Positions 1 to 8,126 of a stretch of 64,000 nucleotides of DNA are shown here, piece by piece (position 1 is the stretch's first letter; each line of letters opens with the position of its first letter). The position numbers and the translations under genes are program-made. Under the pieces are notes generated by a model. The model did not search any database and was not told the origin of the DNA. It worked only from the letters and a program-made list of their open reading frames with translations. Source of the DNA: UBA877 sp035506155 (GTDB taxonomy: Bacteria > Chloroflexota > Anaerolineae > Anaerolineales > Villigracilaceae); the NCBI GenBank assembly GCA_035506155.1, contig DATJPX010000021.1, positions 1 through 64,000 on the forward strand. Reading direction: 5' to 3'.

Positions 1-757
1 TCCGGACCAGGCGGGCCAATGCCGCTGTTGGTCCAGACAGGGTTGTTGCCGGCAGTTGGGCATTCCCCGAGTTTGCCAGACTTCCTGCCATGTTTGCAAG
101 TGCGCCGGTCATCCCGCCGAGATTCGGTCGACCGCTGTCCCATGTGGTCAACGAGACAGTTCCACCGGACGGGCCGATTTCACCAGCTCTGCCATAGTTT
201 ACGTTCACATCCAGACGTCCGTTCGACTGCTCCGGGTCGGTAAACGATATTCCACCCGTTGCAGTCAGCGAGTACCAGTTCATGCTGATCGCTTCCTGGT
301 TGGCATTGTGGATCTCGACCGAATGTTGGCCAGTGAGACTTTCCGGCCAGTGAACGACCAGATGGACTTCGATCGGATCTTCCCCGGATTGGAATACATC
401 TGGCGAAGCAGGCCAATGGATATTCTGTAATTGGACGTTGGGAAATGTTTTGCCATCCAGGGAGATCACCCACTGAGAGAGAAAAGGCGCCAGCCACGCC
501 TGGGCCTCCTGCGGACTGACCTGACCATCCTGGTTCTGATCGGCCTGTTCCCAATCAGTCGTGGCGAGCAAGGGACCAGGCGTGATCTTCCAATCGACCT
601 GGAGCCCATCCGCAGTAATTTGGATGGCCTGAGTCTGCGCATACATGTCCAGGGAATGTGCACTCGCTCCGATTGCCGGGAGAAATGACAGTAACAGAAC
701 AGCAAGGCAGGCTGCTCCCCTCAAACCGGCCTGCATAATTTTATTGCGGTGGATCAT
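1..757 (-). CDS. Secreted or membrane protein, NicO-type N-terminal domain (partial)
   Basis: An open frame runs off the left edge; 252 residues are visible without a stop. The ATG at 757 is followed by a basic start and a hydrophobic stretch (residues 11-33, AACLAVLLLSFLPAIGASA), a likely signal peptide. After it come AHSLDMYAQT and, near residue 70, the acidic DQNQDGQVSPQEAQAW, an EF-hand-like pattern. This order (AH-start, beta-rich domain, D-x-D-G-x-V-s-x-E-A) is known from the extracytoplasmic N-terminus of NicO-family nickel/cobalt or sulfite exporters, where a six-helix transporter follows. That part lies outside the window, so the assignment is inference. The gene starts 23 bases after the stop of the upstream M23 peptidase gene on the same strand, so the two are probably cotranscribed. 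Confidence 0.6.
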   Translation of the reverse strand, partial: MIHRNKIMQAGLRGAACLAVLLLSFLPAIGASAHSLDMYAQTQAIQITADGLQVDWKITPGPLLATTDWEQADQNQDGQVSPQEAQAWLAPFLSQWVISLDGKTFPNVQLQNIHWPASPDVFQSGEDPIEVHLVVHWPESLTGQHSVEIHNANQEAISMNWYSLTATGGISFTDPEQSNGRLDVNVNYGRAGEIGPSGGTVSLTTWDSGRPNLGGMTGALANMAGSLANSGNAQLPATTLSGPTAALARLVR

Positions 758-780
758 ACCGTTTAGCCTGCCATCGACGA

Positions 781-2205
781 TCAGTGCGGGAAACTCTCAT
801 TCAACCACTGGGTCGGGTTAACCTGCACGCCGTTGACCCACACCTCCCAATGGAGATTAGGGCCGAGAGCCCGCCCGGTATTCCCGACCAATCCGATCAA
901 ATCTCCCTGCTGGACCATCTGCCCAACCGTCACCTTGATCGCGGATTGATGGCAGATCCCCGAATAAACTCCCCAGCCATGATAAATGTACGTGGCGTTT
1001 CCGCACACCACCAAAGGACCTGCAAATACGACGATCCCTGCCGCCGGAGCGGTGATCGGCTGGCCTGTCCCGCCAGCGTAATCCATGCCAGTGTGATAGG
1101 TTTCCAATTTTAGAGTAGTACCGATGCCAATGTAGGAACGGCGGATGCCGAAAGGCGAGCTGATGAACGTAAGGGCAGCATAGACCGAGGCAGGGGAAGT
1201 GAATTGTCCAGTCCAATATTTGTCCGGAGTGGAGGTGGCGGTCAAGGCGTGCACCTTATCCGCATCCGGGCCGATCACCTGCGGATCGACCGTATCCGGT
1301 TTTACGTAATAGATTGTGGAGTCGTGCGGGTAGTTCCCGGAGACGACCGGCACCAGCTGCTCGAAGGACTGAATCAAGCCATCCGGAAGAGTCGCATCGA
1401 GATGCAAGGGATACAGTCCGGGATTTGCGTCCGCTTCAATTCCCTGCAGTGCCACGAAGGAATTATCTCCCGATGAATAAAAATGGAGGGGATGATTCAG
1501 CAACGAACCGGTTATTGTTACCGATTGAGACGAAGCGACCTTGATCTGAACCGTGGTACCTTGAACGATCGGCAGTGCGTCCACAAGAGCGGAAATGAAA
1601 ACAGGCGGCAAACCGGTCGAAGCGGTCGTGGATTTATCGACAGGAAGGTACAGCGTATCCCCGGGCATACCATCCCATGTCCCGGAAAGTTCGTTGATCT
1701 GTGCCAGAGTCCAGGGATCCGTTTTTTGCTCCACTGCCAGTTCAAGCAAGGTTTGGCCTGGAGAAAGACCCGCCCGGGTCGTGTATGAAGTTGGATTGCC
1801 CTGCTGGAGAAGGGTTAGATTGTAGCCAGCATAGAGCTGGGTTGGGCTGACGATATGATTTAACCTACGCAGGAGCGACTCATCAACCTGATACTGCCGT
1901 GCCAGACTACGCAGGGTTTGCCCATATTGAACGGGCGCTGCAGTCAGCGTGCCGGATAATCCTGCCAGGCCAGGGATGACCAGCTTCTCGCCAACGTATA
2001 TGGTCGAGCCAGACAGGTCGTTGATCGTTTCCAGGTCTACCAGGCTGACATTGAATTGTTGCGCTATCGACCAAAGCGAATCTCCCCCTTGCACAATATA
2101 AGTAGGTCCGGCCGATGGAGTATCTGCCCGAACGGGGATGTACGGAGGAGACCCCGTAAGAATGATTGCGAATACCAAAATTATTGGGAGCAACTTTCTT
2201 ATCAT
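781..2205 (-). CDS. LysM-repeat M23 family peptidase (murein hydrolase)
   Basis: A 474-residue exported protein. Residues 1-27 form a signal peptide. Three LysM-like repeats follow at about 35-80, 92-137 and 145-190; the first reads YIVQGGDSLWSIAQQFNVS. A beta-rich linker leads to a C-terminal M23/LytM-like domain at about 350-465. The first metal site is intact: His-Thr-Gly-Met-Asp (H-x3-D). The usual HLHxE motif reads GPNLHWEV, so the first His of H-x-H is Asn while the second, metal-binding His is kept. In LytM-type enzymes that first His helps catalysis, so this may be a weak enzyme or a regulatory/binding protein. Expected role: peptidoglycan binding and crosslink cleavage outside the membrane. 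It is divergent from the Amidase_3 gene at 2351. Confidence 0.9.
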   Translation of the reverse strand: MIRKLLPIILVFAIILTGSPPYIPVRADTPSAGPTYIVQGGDSLWSIAQQFNVSLVDLETINDLSGSTIYVGEKLVIPGLAGLSGTLTAAPVQYGQTLRSLARQYQVDESLLRRLNHIVSPTQLYAGYNLTLLQQGNPTSYTTRAGLSPGQTLLELAVEQKTDPWTLAQINELSGTWDGMPGDTLYLPVDKSTTASTGLPPVFISALVDALPIVQGTTVQIKVASSQSVTITGSLLNHPLHFYSSGDNSFVALQGIEADANPGLYPLHLDATLPDGLIQSFEQLVPVVSGNYPHDSTIYYVKPDTVDPQVIGPDADKVHALTATSTPDKYWTGQFTSPASVYAALTFISSPFGIRRSYIGIGTTLKLETYHTGMDYAGGTGQPITAPAAGIVVFAGPLVVCGNATYIYHGWGVYSGICHQSAIKVTVGQMVQQGDLIGLVGNTGRALGPNLHWEVWVNGVQVNPTQWLNESFPH

Positions 2206-2311
2206 AATTCTTGGACAACCTGATAAGAGACCGCTTCGTTATTGCCTACGCTCTCCAAAATCTGAAACGGTTACTCTGTGTCCATATTGACGAAATTATA
2301 ATCCCTTTTAG

Positions 2312-2324
2312 GATATAATATATC
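2312..2324. promoter_or_regulatory. Palindrome with -10-like core in divergent intergenic region
   Basis: GATATAATATATC is a 6-1-6 perfect palindrome that contains TATAAT. It lies about 27 bases upstream of the amidase gene and about 110 bases upstream of the divergent M23 gene. It could be the -10 region of the amidase promoter with an overlapping operator. No regulator is evident. Confidence 0.35.
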
Positions 2325-2350
2325 TAATTCAGGCAGGTTTTATTAGAATC

Positions 2351-3151
2351 GTGTTTTTACTTGGTACAGAAATGGCTAATTCGACTCATTCTTCTCTCCC
2401 TCGTCCACCAAGCAGAATCAATACTATCCGGATCTTACAAAACACTTTTAGCGTGGCGATCTTGATCGCAACCCTCGCCACCGGCTTTTCCCCCAAGATG
2501 TTTTCAGACGTTAATTTCAATTCCGAACTGGCAAAACTCATCTCCCCTCCACAAGCAGTCAATGCAGCCGTTCCCACAGCCGGACCGGCCCTTCGCATCG
2601 GGATCGTTTCCGGTCATTGGGGCCACGACTCCGGAGCGGTTTGCGATAACGGGACGACCGAGCAGCAGGTCAATCTCGTGATCGCCACCCTGGTACAACA
2701 AAAATTGACCGCTCTGGGCTATCAGGTGGATCTGCTCCAGGAATTTGATCCGCGCTTGACTGATTACAAGGCGGTTGCCTTGTTATCGATCCATAACGAT
2801 TCCTGTCAGTATATCAACGACCAGGCTACCGGGTTCAAGGTTGCCTCAGCGCTCGCCAGCCGTGACCCAAACCTTTCGCTTCGCCTGGTTTCCTGCATCC
2901 GCGATCGATATGAGCATATTACCGGTTTGCCTTTTCATCCCAACAGCATCACACCCGACATGACCCAATATCATGCCTTTCAAGAAATCGACCCAGCAAC
3001 GACCGCCGCCATTATCGAGACCGGATTCTTGTTCAAAGATTACACCATCCTGACCAGTCATCCGGATGTGATCGCCGACGGCATCGTGAAGGGGATCGTT
3101 TGCTTCGTCAACAATGAGAATGTACTCCCGGAGCCGACGCCGACCCCTTGA
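2351..3151 (+). CDS. N-acetylmuramoyl-L-alanine amidase (Amidase_3 family)
   Basis: A 266-residue protein that would cut the bond between muramic acid and the stem peptide in peptidoglycan. The N-terminus has a hydrophobic segment (about residues 28-48), a signal anchor or signal peptide. The Amidase_3 domain spans about 80-255 and shows the family zinc and catalytic residues: His in SGHWG, Glu in TTEQQ, His in SIHND and the late catalytic Glu in AIIETGF. The protein ends in a Pro/Thr tail (PEPTPTP). The start is either GTG 2351 or the in-frame ATG at 2372; neither has a strong Shine-Dalgarno. It is divergently arranged with the LysM/M23 gene, so the two wall hydrolases probably share a control region. 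Confidence 0.88.
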   Translation: MFLLGTEMANSTHSSLPRPPSRINTIRILQNTFSVAILIATLATGFSPKMFSDVNFNSELAKLISPPQAVNAAVPTAGPALRIGIVSGHWGHDSGAVCDNGTTEQQVNLVIATLVQQKLTALGYQVDLLQEFDPRLTDYKAVALLSIHNDSCQYINDQATGFKVASALASRDPNLSLRLVSCIRDRYEHITGLPFHPNSITPDMTQYHAFQEIDPATTAAIIETGFLFKDYTILTSHPDVIADGIVKGIVCFVNNENVLPEPTPTP

Positions 3152-3270
3152 CCCAGATTTTTGCTTTCCCCATCCAAGCTATATTGTAGATCGATGGAAA
3201 TCTGCATGATTTCTAAATGCTCTCATGGACAGGAGTGATAATATTTCTGTCGAATGGTCGAACATTCCCA

Positions 3271-4788
3271 ATGAAAAAATTCCTCCGCTCTCCATGGTAT
3301 CCATTCCTCTTTGCCAGCTATCCGGTTTTCTCGCTGCTGACCCAAAACATTACCCAAGTCAGGGAAACAGCTGGGATACGGTCTTTCCTCGTATCTTTTT
3401 TAGGGACAGGCATACTTTTCCTGGCCTTCCGGTTGATCTATCGACAATGGCATCGAGCGGCATTTGTTGCCGCCTCCTGGGTACTGCTATTCTTCAGCTA
3501 CGGCCAGGTTTACGATGTGATCCATTCATTTTGGAAATATCCCGGGCTAACCCCCTGGATATTGGGAATTTGGCTTTTTCTCTTTCTTGGCGTTTTATTC
3601 CTTGCCAGCTTGAGCAAAATACACTTTGACTCGGCTGCATTCACCCTCAACATTATTTCCCTTGGATTGATCGTTTATCCATCCGTTCTTCTCCTGAAGT
3701 GGTCAAATGGAACAGGCGCAATGCGTGTAAATGTCCCGAGCGGTCCAGATCCCGTCCTGCTGGCCGCCCCCGGCGAAATTCTTCCCGACATTTATTACCT
3801 CATGCCCGAAGATTACGGCCGGGCCGACGTGCTCAAGAAAATGGACCAGATCGACGACAGCCAGTTCATGCAATACCTTAAAGACACCGGGTTCTACGTG
3901 GCCGAATGCAGCCAAAGCAATTACGACACATCGGAATTGTCAATTGGATCCTCGCTCAATATGGATTACCTGCAAAACCTGGGACCGGGATTTACTGCTG
4001 CCAGTGTGGATCAAGGTCCGATCTGGAATGCGATCCGCTACAATGCCGTCTCATCTGATTTGAAGAACGCCGGGTATACGACGGTCGCCTTCGCCACCGG
4101 ATTCTCTTGGAGCGAGCTTGATAACGCTGATGTTTACATCAGTCCTCCGCTGTTATGGTCCGCCCTGACCGCCTTCGAAACCCTCTTGCTCCGCACTACC
4201 CCGCTCAGGCATCTCGATGACCTGAATATCCTGAACTTCAACGAGCTCGATGGGGATCGTTACCGGGAACGAACCTTGCTGGACTTTAATAGCGCCGATA
4301 CCCTGGCGAAAATGCCGGGGCCGAAGTTTGTTTTTATGCAGATCATCGCCCCCCACCCACCTTTCGTTTTTGATCCGAATGGTGCAAAAACTGACCCGAG
4401 TTCCTTTCTAAACGAGGAGAATATCTATACTGAAGATAAATACACTCAAGGGTTTCGGAACGAGGTCCCTTTCGTAAACCAGGAAATTGAAGATACCATC
4501 ACGACTTTGATCGAAAAGTCCGCCCGGCCGTTGGTCATCGTTTTACAGACCGATACTGGACCGTGGCTGACTTCCGGCCCTGACACATTTAAAATCCTCA
4601 ACGCATATTACATGCCGGGCCACACCCAGAAGCTTTATCCGAGCATTTCCCCCGTGAACACATTCCGCGTAATAATGGATGCCTACCTTGGAGCTAACCT
4701 GCCGTTGCTGGACGACATCAGTTATTATTCGCCAATCCCGCACATATATGATTTTTCGAAGGTCAGCAACTCCTGCTTAGGCGGATGA
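3271..4788 (+). CDS. Membrane protein with sulfatase-like (alkaline phosphatase superfamily) domain, likely degenerate
   Basis: ATG 3271 (MKKFLRSPWYP) gives 505 residues; a longer frame from 3217 is possible but less natural. About five transmembrane helices fill residues 5-150. From about 170 on comes an extracytoplasmic domain of the sulfatase-like hydrolase/transferase family, recognised by LPDIYYLMPEDYGRADVL, SSLNMDYL, APHPPFVFDPNG and the C-terminal SISPVNTFRVIMDAYLG. As I recall this family, the usual ILDGYxR, YSQTxLSLASSLNM and SDHGP motifs hold the metal Asp, nucleophile Thr and metal His. Here they read MPEDYGR, YDTSELSIGSSLNM and TDTGP. All three key positions are changed, so loss of enzymatic activity is likely. 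The membrane location suggests a cell-surface polymer role. Confidence 0.8.
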   Translation: MKKFLRSPWYPFLFASYPVFSLLTQNITQVRETAGIRSFLVSFLGTGILFLAFRLIYRQWHRAAFVAASWVLLFFSYGQVYDVIHSFWKYPGLTPWILGIWLFLFLGVLFLASLSKIHFDSAAFTLNIISLGLIVYPSVLLLKWSNGTGAMRVNVPSGPDPVLLAAPGEILPDIYYLMPEDYGRADVLKKMDQIDDSQFMQYLKDTGFYVAECSQSNYDTSELSIGSSLNMDYLQNLGPGFTAASVDQGPIWNAIRYNAVSSDLKNAGYTTVAFATGFSWSELDNADVYISPPLLWSALTAFETLLLRTTPLRHLDDLNILNFNELDGDRYRERTLLDFNSADTLAKMPGPKFVFMQIIAPHPPFVFDPNGAKTDPSSFLNEENIYTEDKYTQGFRNEVPFVNQEIEDTITTLIEKSARPLVIVLQTDTGPWLTSGPDTFKILNAYYMPGHTQKLYPSISPVNTFRVIMDAYLGANLPLLDDISYYSPIPHIYDFSKVSNSCLGG

Positions 4789-5015
4789 CTTACTGCTCAA
4801 TTCAATTCGAGTTGAGCCAACAGACTGTAAGGACATTTATCGCATCGAAGAATTATTTCAAAAATGATGCTCCCCTATTTGGGATTATTTGGCGAGCCAG
4901 TTTATCGGGACGGAATGAGGAATCGAAAGATGTACGTCTGACCCATCAGGGCATGTTCGCACGGGCGATTACGAAGCGGGTAAAGATATTAGGAGAGACA
5001 GTTTGAATTGAGAGG

Positions 5016-5216
5016 TTGTCCCCTAACGATTGCCGCCACTATTGGACCGAACAAGCCGAGAAAAGTCGTCGAGGTTTTAGAAAATTTTGGGAAGAAGGTG
5101 GATGGACTGACAGGCATACCGCGCATCGTTTTTATGAATTTCAAGAACCAGAAACCGAGGAAGAGTCGATTGTTCTTGATATGCTAAGGATATTGAAAAA
5201 TGGGGATCAGCTTTAG
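5016..5216 (+). pseudogene. Possible gene fragment of unknown family
   Basis: A 66-residue frame from TTG 5016 has protein-like composition (HYWTEQAEKSRRGFRKFW, then a Glu-rich segment EPETEEESIVLDMLRIL) but no convincing ribosome-binding site. A second short frame in another phase (4785-5006) precedes it. I recognise no family. It ends about 85 bases before the repeat array, so it may be the tail of a degraded mobile-element gene. That link is inference only. Confidence 0.25.
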
Positions 5217-5298
5217 TTTCACCTTTGATTTTTAGTATGCTTTTTCAAGTATATGTTATTGTCTATGCGCATTTTCAATTTCTACTATCGTGGCGTCC

Positions 5299-5565
5299 TT
5301 TTTCCACGGTTATAACCGCTTGAAAGCTTTTTTCCACAGTTACATCGAACAATTCCGCAGAAAATAACGACCTGATCACCTTTTTTGGTCTGTCACCTAC
5401 TTTCTTTCTAACATCAAAACCGCACTCCAAACCATCTAGTGTACTTTTAGTATTTATTCTACGCTTATAGAGAATATCTGTACTTATTCTTCAGTTATAG
5501 GTAAACATTCTACACTTGCAAAAAGAATTCCAGGGGAAAAATAGGCAATTTATTCTATAGTTACA
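5299..5565 (+). repeat. Array of imperfect 16-bp direct repeats (consensus TTATTCTACAGTTATA)
   Basis: Aligned copies start at 5299, 5329, 5454, 5484, 5505 and 5550, with a weaker copy at 5350. Examples are TTTTTCCACAGTTACA (5329), TTATTCTACGCTTATA (5454), TTATTCTTCAGTTATA (5484) and TTATTCTATAGTTACA (5550). Within each of two clusters the copies are spaced 30 then 21 bp apart, close to three and two helical turns. The second cluster lies 155 bp after the first. This is the pattern of a multi-site protein-binding region: transposase-binding sites at a transposon end, replication iterons or an operator array. The two left copies contain TTTTCCAC, which resembles a DnaA box. Confidence 0.7.
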
Positions 5566-5864
5566 TTACACGGCACAACCCCCTGTTCCGTTGCAGGATA
5601 TCAAAATATAGGAGGTTTGGAAATCGGATATACGTAGGCCAAAACTCAGATATCGATAAGCTACTAAAAATTCTCAAAGAACCCCACATTACCCCCCACT
5701 TCAGCAAAACAACCAACGGTGTCTGGCCGCCAGGCCATGCCTGCATAAGGTTGAATACTCCGCCCTACCCGGAATCTATGTCTAAGTTATTTCACCCTCC
5801 CCCACCCCAGCAAGATCCTCTTGCACCAACCTGCTGCGAACGATATTTTATGACTCGGGCTTCT

Positions 5865-5894
5865 ATTATTACAGAACGAATGTTCTGTAATAAT
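5865..5894. promoter_or_regulatory. Perfect 13-bp inverted repeat with SOS-box-like core
   Basis: The arms ATTATTACAGAAC and GTTCTGTAATAAT flank GAAT. The centre GAAC-GAAT-GTTC fits the Gram-positive LexA box core GAAC-R-N-R-Y-GTTC exactly. No T-run follows, so a terminator is unlikely. It lies 110 bases upstream of the BNR lipoprotein gene. A related palindrome occurs inside the promoter of the radical SAM repair gene at 49022-49037. Confidence 0.55.
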
Positions 5895-6004
5895 CCGTAT
5901 CGATTCGAGAAAATGTATCTTGATGGCAAGAAAAATGCTAAACTTGTAGAACTCCGTCATGGAACTTCGGCAATCCCAGATTCTCATGAATTTGGAGGAA
6001 ATTA

Positions 6005-7654
6005 ATGAAAAGTCAACCCAATTTCATTACTTCGACAATTCTGCTTTTGACCCTGGTCCTCCTGGCAGCGTGCGGTCCCGCTGCAGCATCCGCAACGATG
6101 GCAGCACCGGCCACCACTGACACGCCCGCGCCCACTGCGGCAGTATCGACAGCGACCGAAGCGCCAGCCAACGCCGAACCGGCACCTCTTCCGACCGGAA
6201 CGCCTCAGGCGGCCGCCCCCGCTCACTTTGAGTTGGGAGCGGCCATCCAGTTGACACAGATCAACATGATCACGAAGACCGACGGTTGGGGCCTGAGTGG
6301 ACCATATGTGCTTGTCACTTCGGATGGCGGCCGGGACTGGCAGGAGGCCACTCCGCCGCAGACGTTCACCAGACCCGAGAACGCCAAGGCTTATGCGGAT
6401 TTCCTGGACCAGAAGGATGCCTGGGTCGTTTTTTCCGAAAACGATCAGATCCCGACCGATGCCGTCATCTGGTCTACAACAAACCGCGGCAAGACCTGGA
6501 CGCCCAGCGCCCCTTTAATGCACCAAATCAACGCCGAGAGCCTGTGGGGTGAATTCGCAGCCCACGGCACCCGGTCCGGCTGGTTGTTGCTGCGCGGCGT
6601 CTATATGGGCGCCGGCACACATTATGTGGCCCAACTCTTCCATACAGATAACGGCGGCCTGACCTGGATGGATCAAGGGCCAAACCTCGACTTGGGCTAT
6701 GATTTCACCAGTCTCGTTTTCCCGGATGCGCAACACGGCTGGCTCTCGTGGCAGACCATCGGGGCTTATGGGCCAGGCGCTCCGGAATACGCCGTCACCA
6801 TGGACGGCGGGGTCAATTGGACTTCACTCACCCTGCCTCCCCCGCAATCTGCCCCCACCCTGTTCACGGATTACGACTACGCCGAGCCCTATCAAGTGAA
6901 CGCATTGTCTGCAACTTCCGTACGGCTGCTTGTCGGCGCTTTTACCTTCGGCGATCCGCCTGACAAGTTCGTCAGTTACCTCTACCAGACCGATGATGGC
7001 GGGGCCACTTGGAAGATCACGATGCTACCAACAAAGGTGATGGCATCTGATTACACGATGATATTTTTCGATGCAAAGACGGGCTTGTTGCTTGGTCGGG
7101 ATACCTACCAGACGCAAGATGGAGGCGCTTCATGGCAACACGTCTCCACCGTTTTCTGGGATGGGCAGTACAGCTTCGTCGATCCGCAAGACGGCTGGGC
7201 AATCGCCACCATTGGGGCCCAATCCTCTTTGGTCCAGACGACGAACGGCGGCAAGAGCTGGAATATCCTCGTTACCACTGCGGATGTAACACAATTATCA
7301 TCGACGAGGGAAATTGTGGATGGATATCTGACTGCGATTGAAAATAAGAATTGGCAGGGTGCATATGCCTATTTATGCCAAGAGATTAAATACAAGATAC
7401 CAACTCCGGAAGATATGGCTAAAACAATCTTCGAAGAAATGGGTTTGGGGACGACGCTTCCAACCAATCACGAATTCTTAGATTCCTCCGACAACACAAA
7501 CCCGGTACAATTTGCCCTCTACGGTCTGGATTGGGCGGGCGGCCCGTATGAAGCACGGGTAAAGGGCTCGAAAGTTTGCGGTATTGGCTTAGCTAATGGT
7601 GACCTTCGTCATTTGTTGTTCGCAGGCGCCGCGCCGCTCGACATTTCTCCATAA
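6005..7654 (+). CDS. Lipoprotein with BNR/Ycf48-like propeller repeats
   Basis: A 549-residue surface lipoprotein. The signal peptide ends in the lipobox LLAAC (Cys at residue 23) and is followed by an Ala/Thr/Pro-rich linker to about residue 75. Residues 80-430 hold at least seven Asp-box (BNR) motifs, such as TSDGGRDWQEA, TTNRGKTWTPS, HTDNGGLTWMD, TMDGGVNWTS, QTDDGGATWK, QTQDGGASWQH and QTTNGGKSWN. These mark a beta-propeller of the sialidase/Ycf48/sortilin type. No sialidase catalytic set is apparent. Residues about 435-549 form a separate domain starting REIVDGYLTAIENKNWQGAY, possibly NTF2-like. The DNA of that last part (about 7270-7640) is visibly more AT-rich than the propeller part. 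The start is supported by GGAGGAAATTA just upstream. Function unknown; the propeller suggests binding of a surface ligand. Confidence 0.8.
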   Translation: MKSQPNFITSTILLLTLVLLAACGPAAASATMAAPATTDTPAPTAAVSTATEAPANAEPAPLPTGTPQAAAPAHFELGAAIQLTQINMITKTDGWGLSGPYVLVTSDGGRDWQEATPPQTFTRPENAKAYADFLDQKDAWVVFSENDQIPTDAVIWSTTNRGKTWTPSAPLMHQINAESLWGEFAAHGTRSGWLLLRGVYMGAGTHYVAQLFHTDNGGLTWMDQGPNLDLGYDFTSLVFPDAQHGWLSWQTIGAYGPGAPEYAVTMDGGVNWTSLTLPPPQSAPTLFTDYDYAEPYQVNALSATSVRLLVGAFTFGDPPDKFVSYLYQTDDGGATWKITMLPTKVMASDYTMIFFDAKTGLLLGRDTYQTQDGGASWQHVSTVFWDGQYSFVDPQDGWAIATIGAQSSLVQTTNGGKSWNILVTTADVTQLSSTREIVDGYLTAIENKNWQGAYAYLCQEIKYKIPTPEDMAKTIFEEMGLGTTLPTNHEFLDSSDNTNPVQFALYGLDWAGGPYEARVKGSKVCGIGLANGDLRHLLFAGAAPLDISP

Positions 7655-7853
7655 ATAATATACCGGTAATTCGCGGTCGTTCCCTTCCCTGTCGAATATA
7701 AAAGGGCGATCAGCAGCAAGCCTGGCAGGAAGGTGGCCGAAGGATTGCCAGCTAGAACAATCCTTCAGGCGCGCGTGGACCACGCTTATCAGACGATAGG
7801 CATCCAGCCAGCAGATCATAATGCCCTGCTTGATTTCTTCGAGATTCGAGAGG
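7655..7853. other. Intergenic stretch with a 9-bp hairpin
   Basis: No convincing gene. GAAGGATTG and CAATCCTTC (about 7738-7767) form a 9-bp stem with a 10-base loop but lack a T-run on either side. It lies between the stop of the lipoprotein gene and the stop of the 47-residue gene on the other strand, so it may separate convergent transcripts. The short overlapping frames on both strands here look like chance. Confidence 0.4.
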
Positions 7854-7997
7854 CTAATGGATCGATCGAGGGAGATATACCCTGGTTCGGAAATCTTGCT
7901 TCAACAGCGCAGTAATGATCGTTGCAGCGATTCCCGTGAAGAACAGGACAACTGCAATGATTGTGATGGTCTTATTTTGATTCACGTGACTGTTCAT
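7854..7997 (-). CDS. 47-residue single-pass membrane protein under c-di-AMP riboswitch control
   Basis: ATG 7997 has an excellent ribosome-binding site (AGGAGA, 5 bases upstream). The product starts MNSHVNQNKT and continues with one hydrophobic helix, TIIAVVLFFTGIAATIITAL (about residues 12-31), then a short basic tail ending RSIH before TAG. It is the only plausible coding region after the ydaO/yuaA riboswitch and terminator at 8089-8240. Members of that riboswitch class usually control wall hydrolases, resuscitation-promoting factors, or potassium and osmolyte transporters. A tiny membrane protein therefore fits a role in envelope or turgor control, but no family is recognised. A truncated remnant of a longer exported protein is an alternative; frames further downstream show no clear continuation. 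Confidence 0.65.
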   Translation of the reverse strand: MNSHVNQNKTITIIAVVLFFTGIAATIITALLKQDFRTRVYLPRSIH

Positions 7998-8088
7998 AGA
8001 ATCTCCTGGAAGAAGTTGGGTAAGAATGTTTGATAGCAGAAATGCCTATAGAAACAAAAAATTCGCCACGTCGTTCGATATTAACAGC

Positions 8089-8123
8089 AAAAGCCCAAGA
8101 AACCACTGGTTCAATGGGCTTTT
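8089..8123 (-). terminator. Riboswitch expression-platform terminator
   Basis: On the minus strand AAAAGCCCA (8123-8115) pairs with TGGGCTTTT (8097-8089), with a small inner stem ACCA/TGGT. The stem ends in four U residues, followed by GCUGUU. It sits directly after the c-di-AMP aptamer and before the 47-residue gene, as expected for ligand-induced termination. Confidence 0.75.
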
Positions 8124-8126
8124 GAA

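Larger units (their letters stand above)
4789..6004. other. AT-rich 1.2-kb intergenic region
   Basis: This stretch is clearly lower in GC than the flanking genes. It contains only short doubtful reading frames, a direct-repeat array at 5299-5565 and a perfect inverted repeat at 5865-5894, both listed separately. Nothing indicates an intact gene. The mix of gene-like fragments and repeats suggests decayed foreign or mobile DNA. Confidence 0.6.

Noticed and set aside
5299..5565. CRISPR array
   Set aside because: Repeats are only 16 bp, imperfect and unevenly spaced, with no cas genes in the window.
5751..6005. 84-residue plus-strand frame before the BNR lipoprotein gene
   Set aside because: No ribosome-binding site, odd composition and it runs through the perfect inverted repeat at 5865-5894; treated as non-coding.
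7589..7819. 76-residue minus-strand frame downstream of the small membrane protein
   Set aside because: It overlaps the end of the lipoprotein gene, lacks a Shine-Dalgarno and shows no family features.
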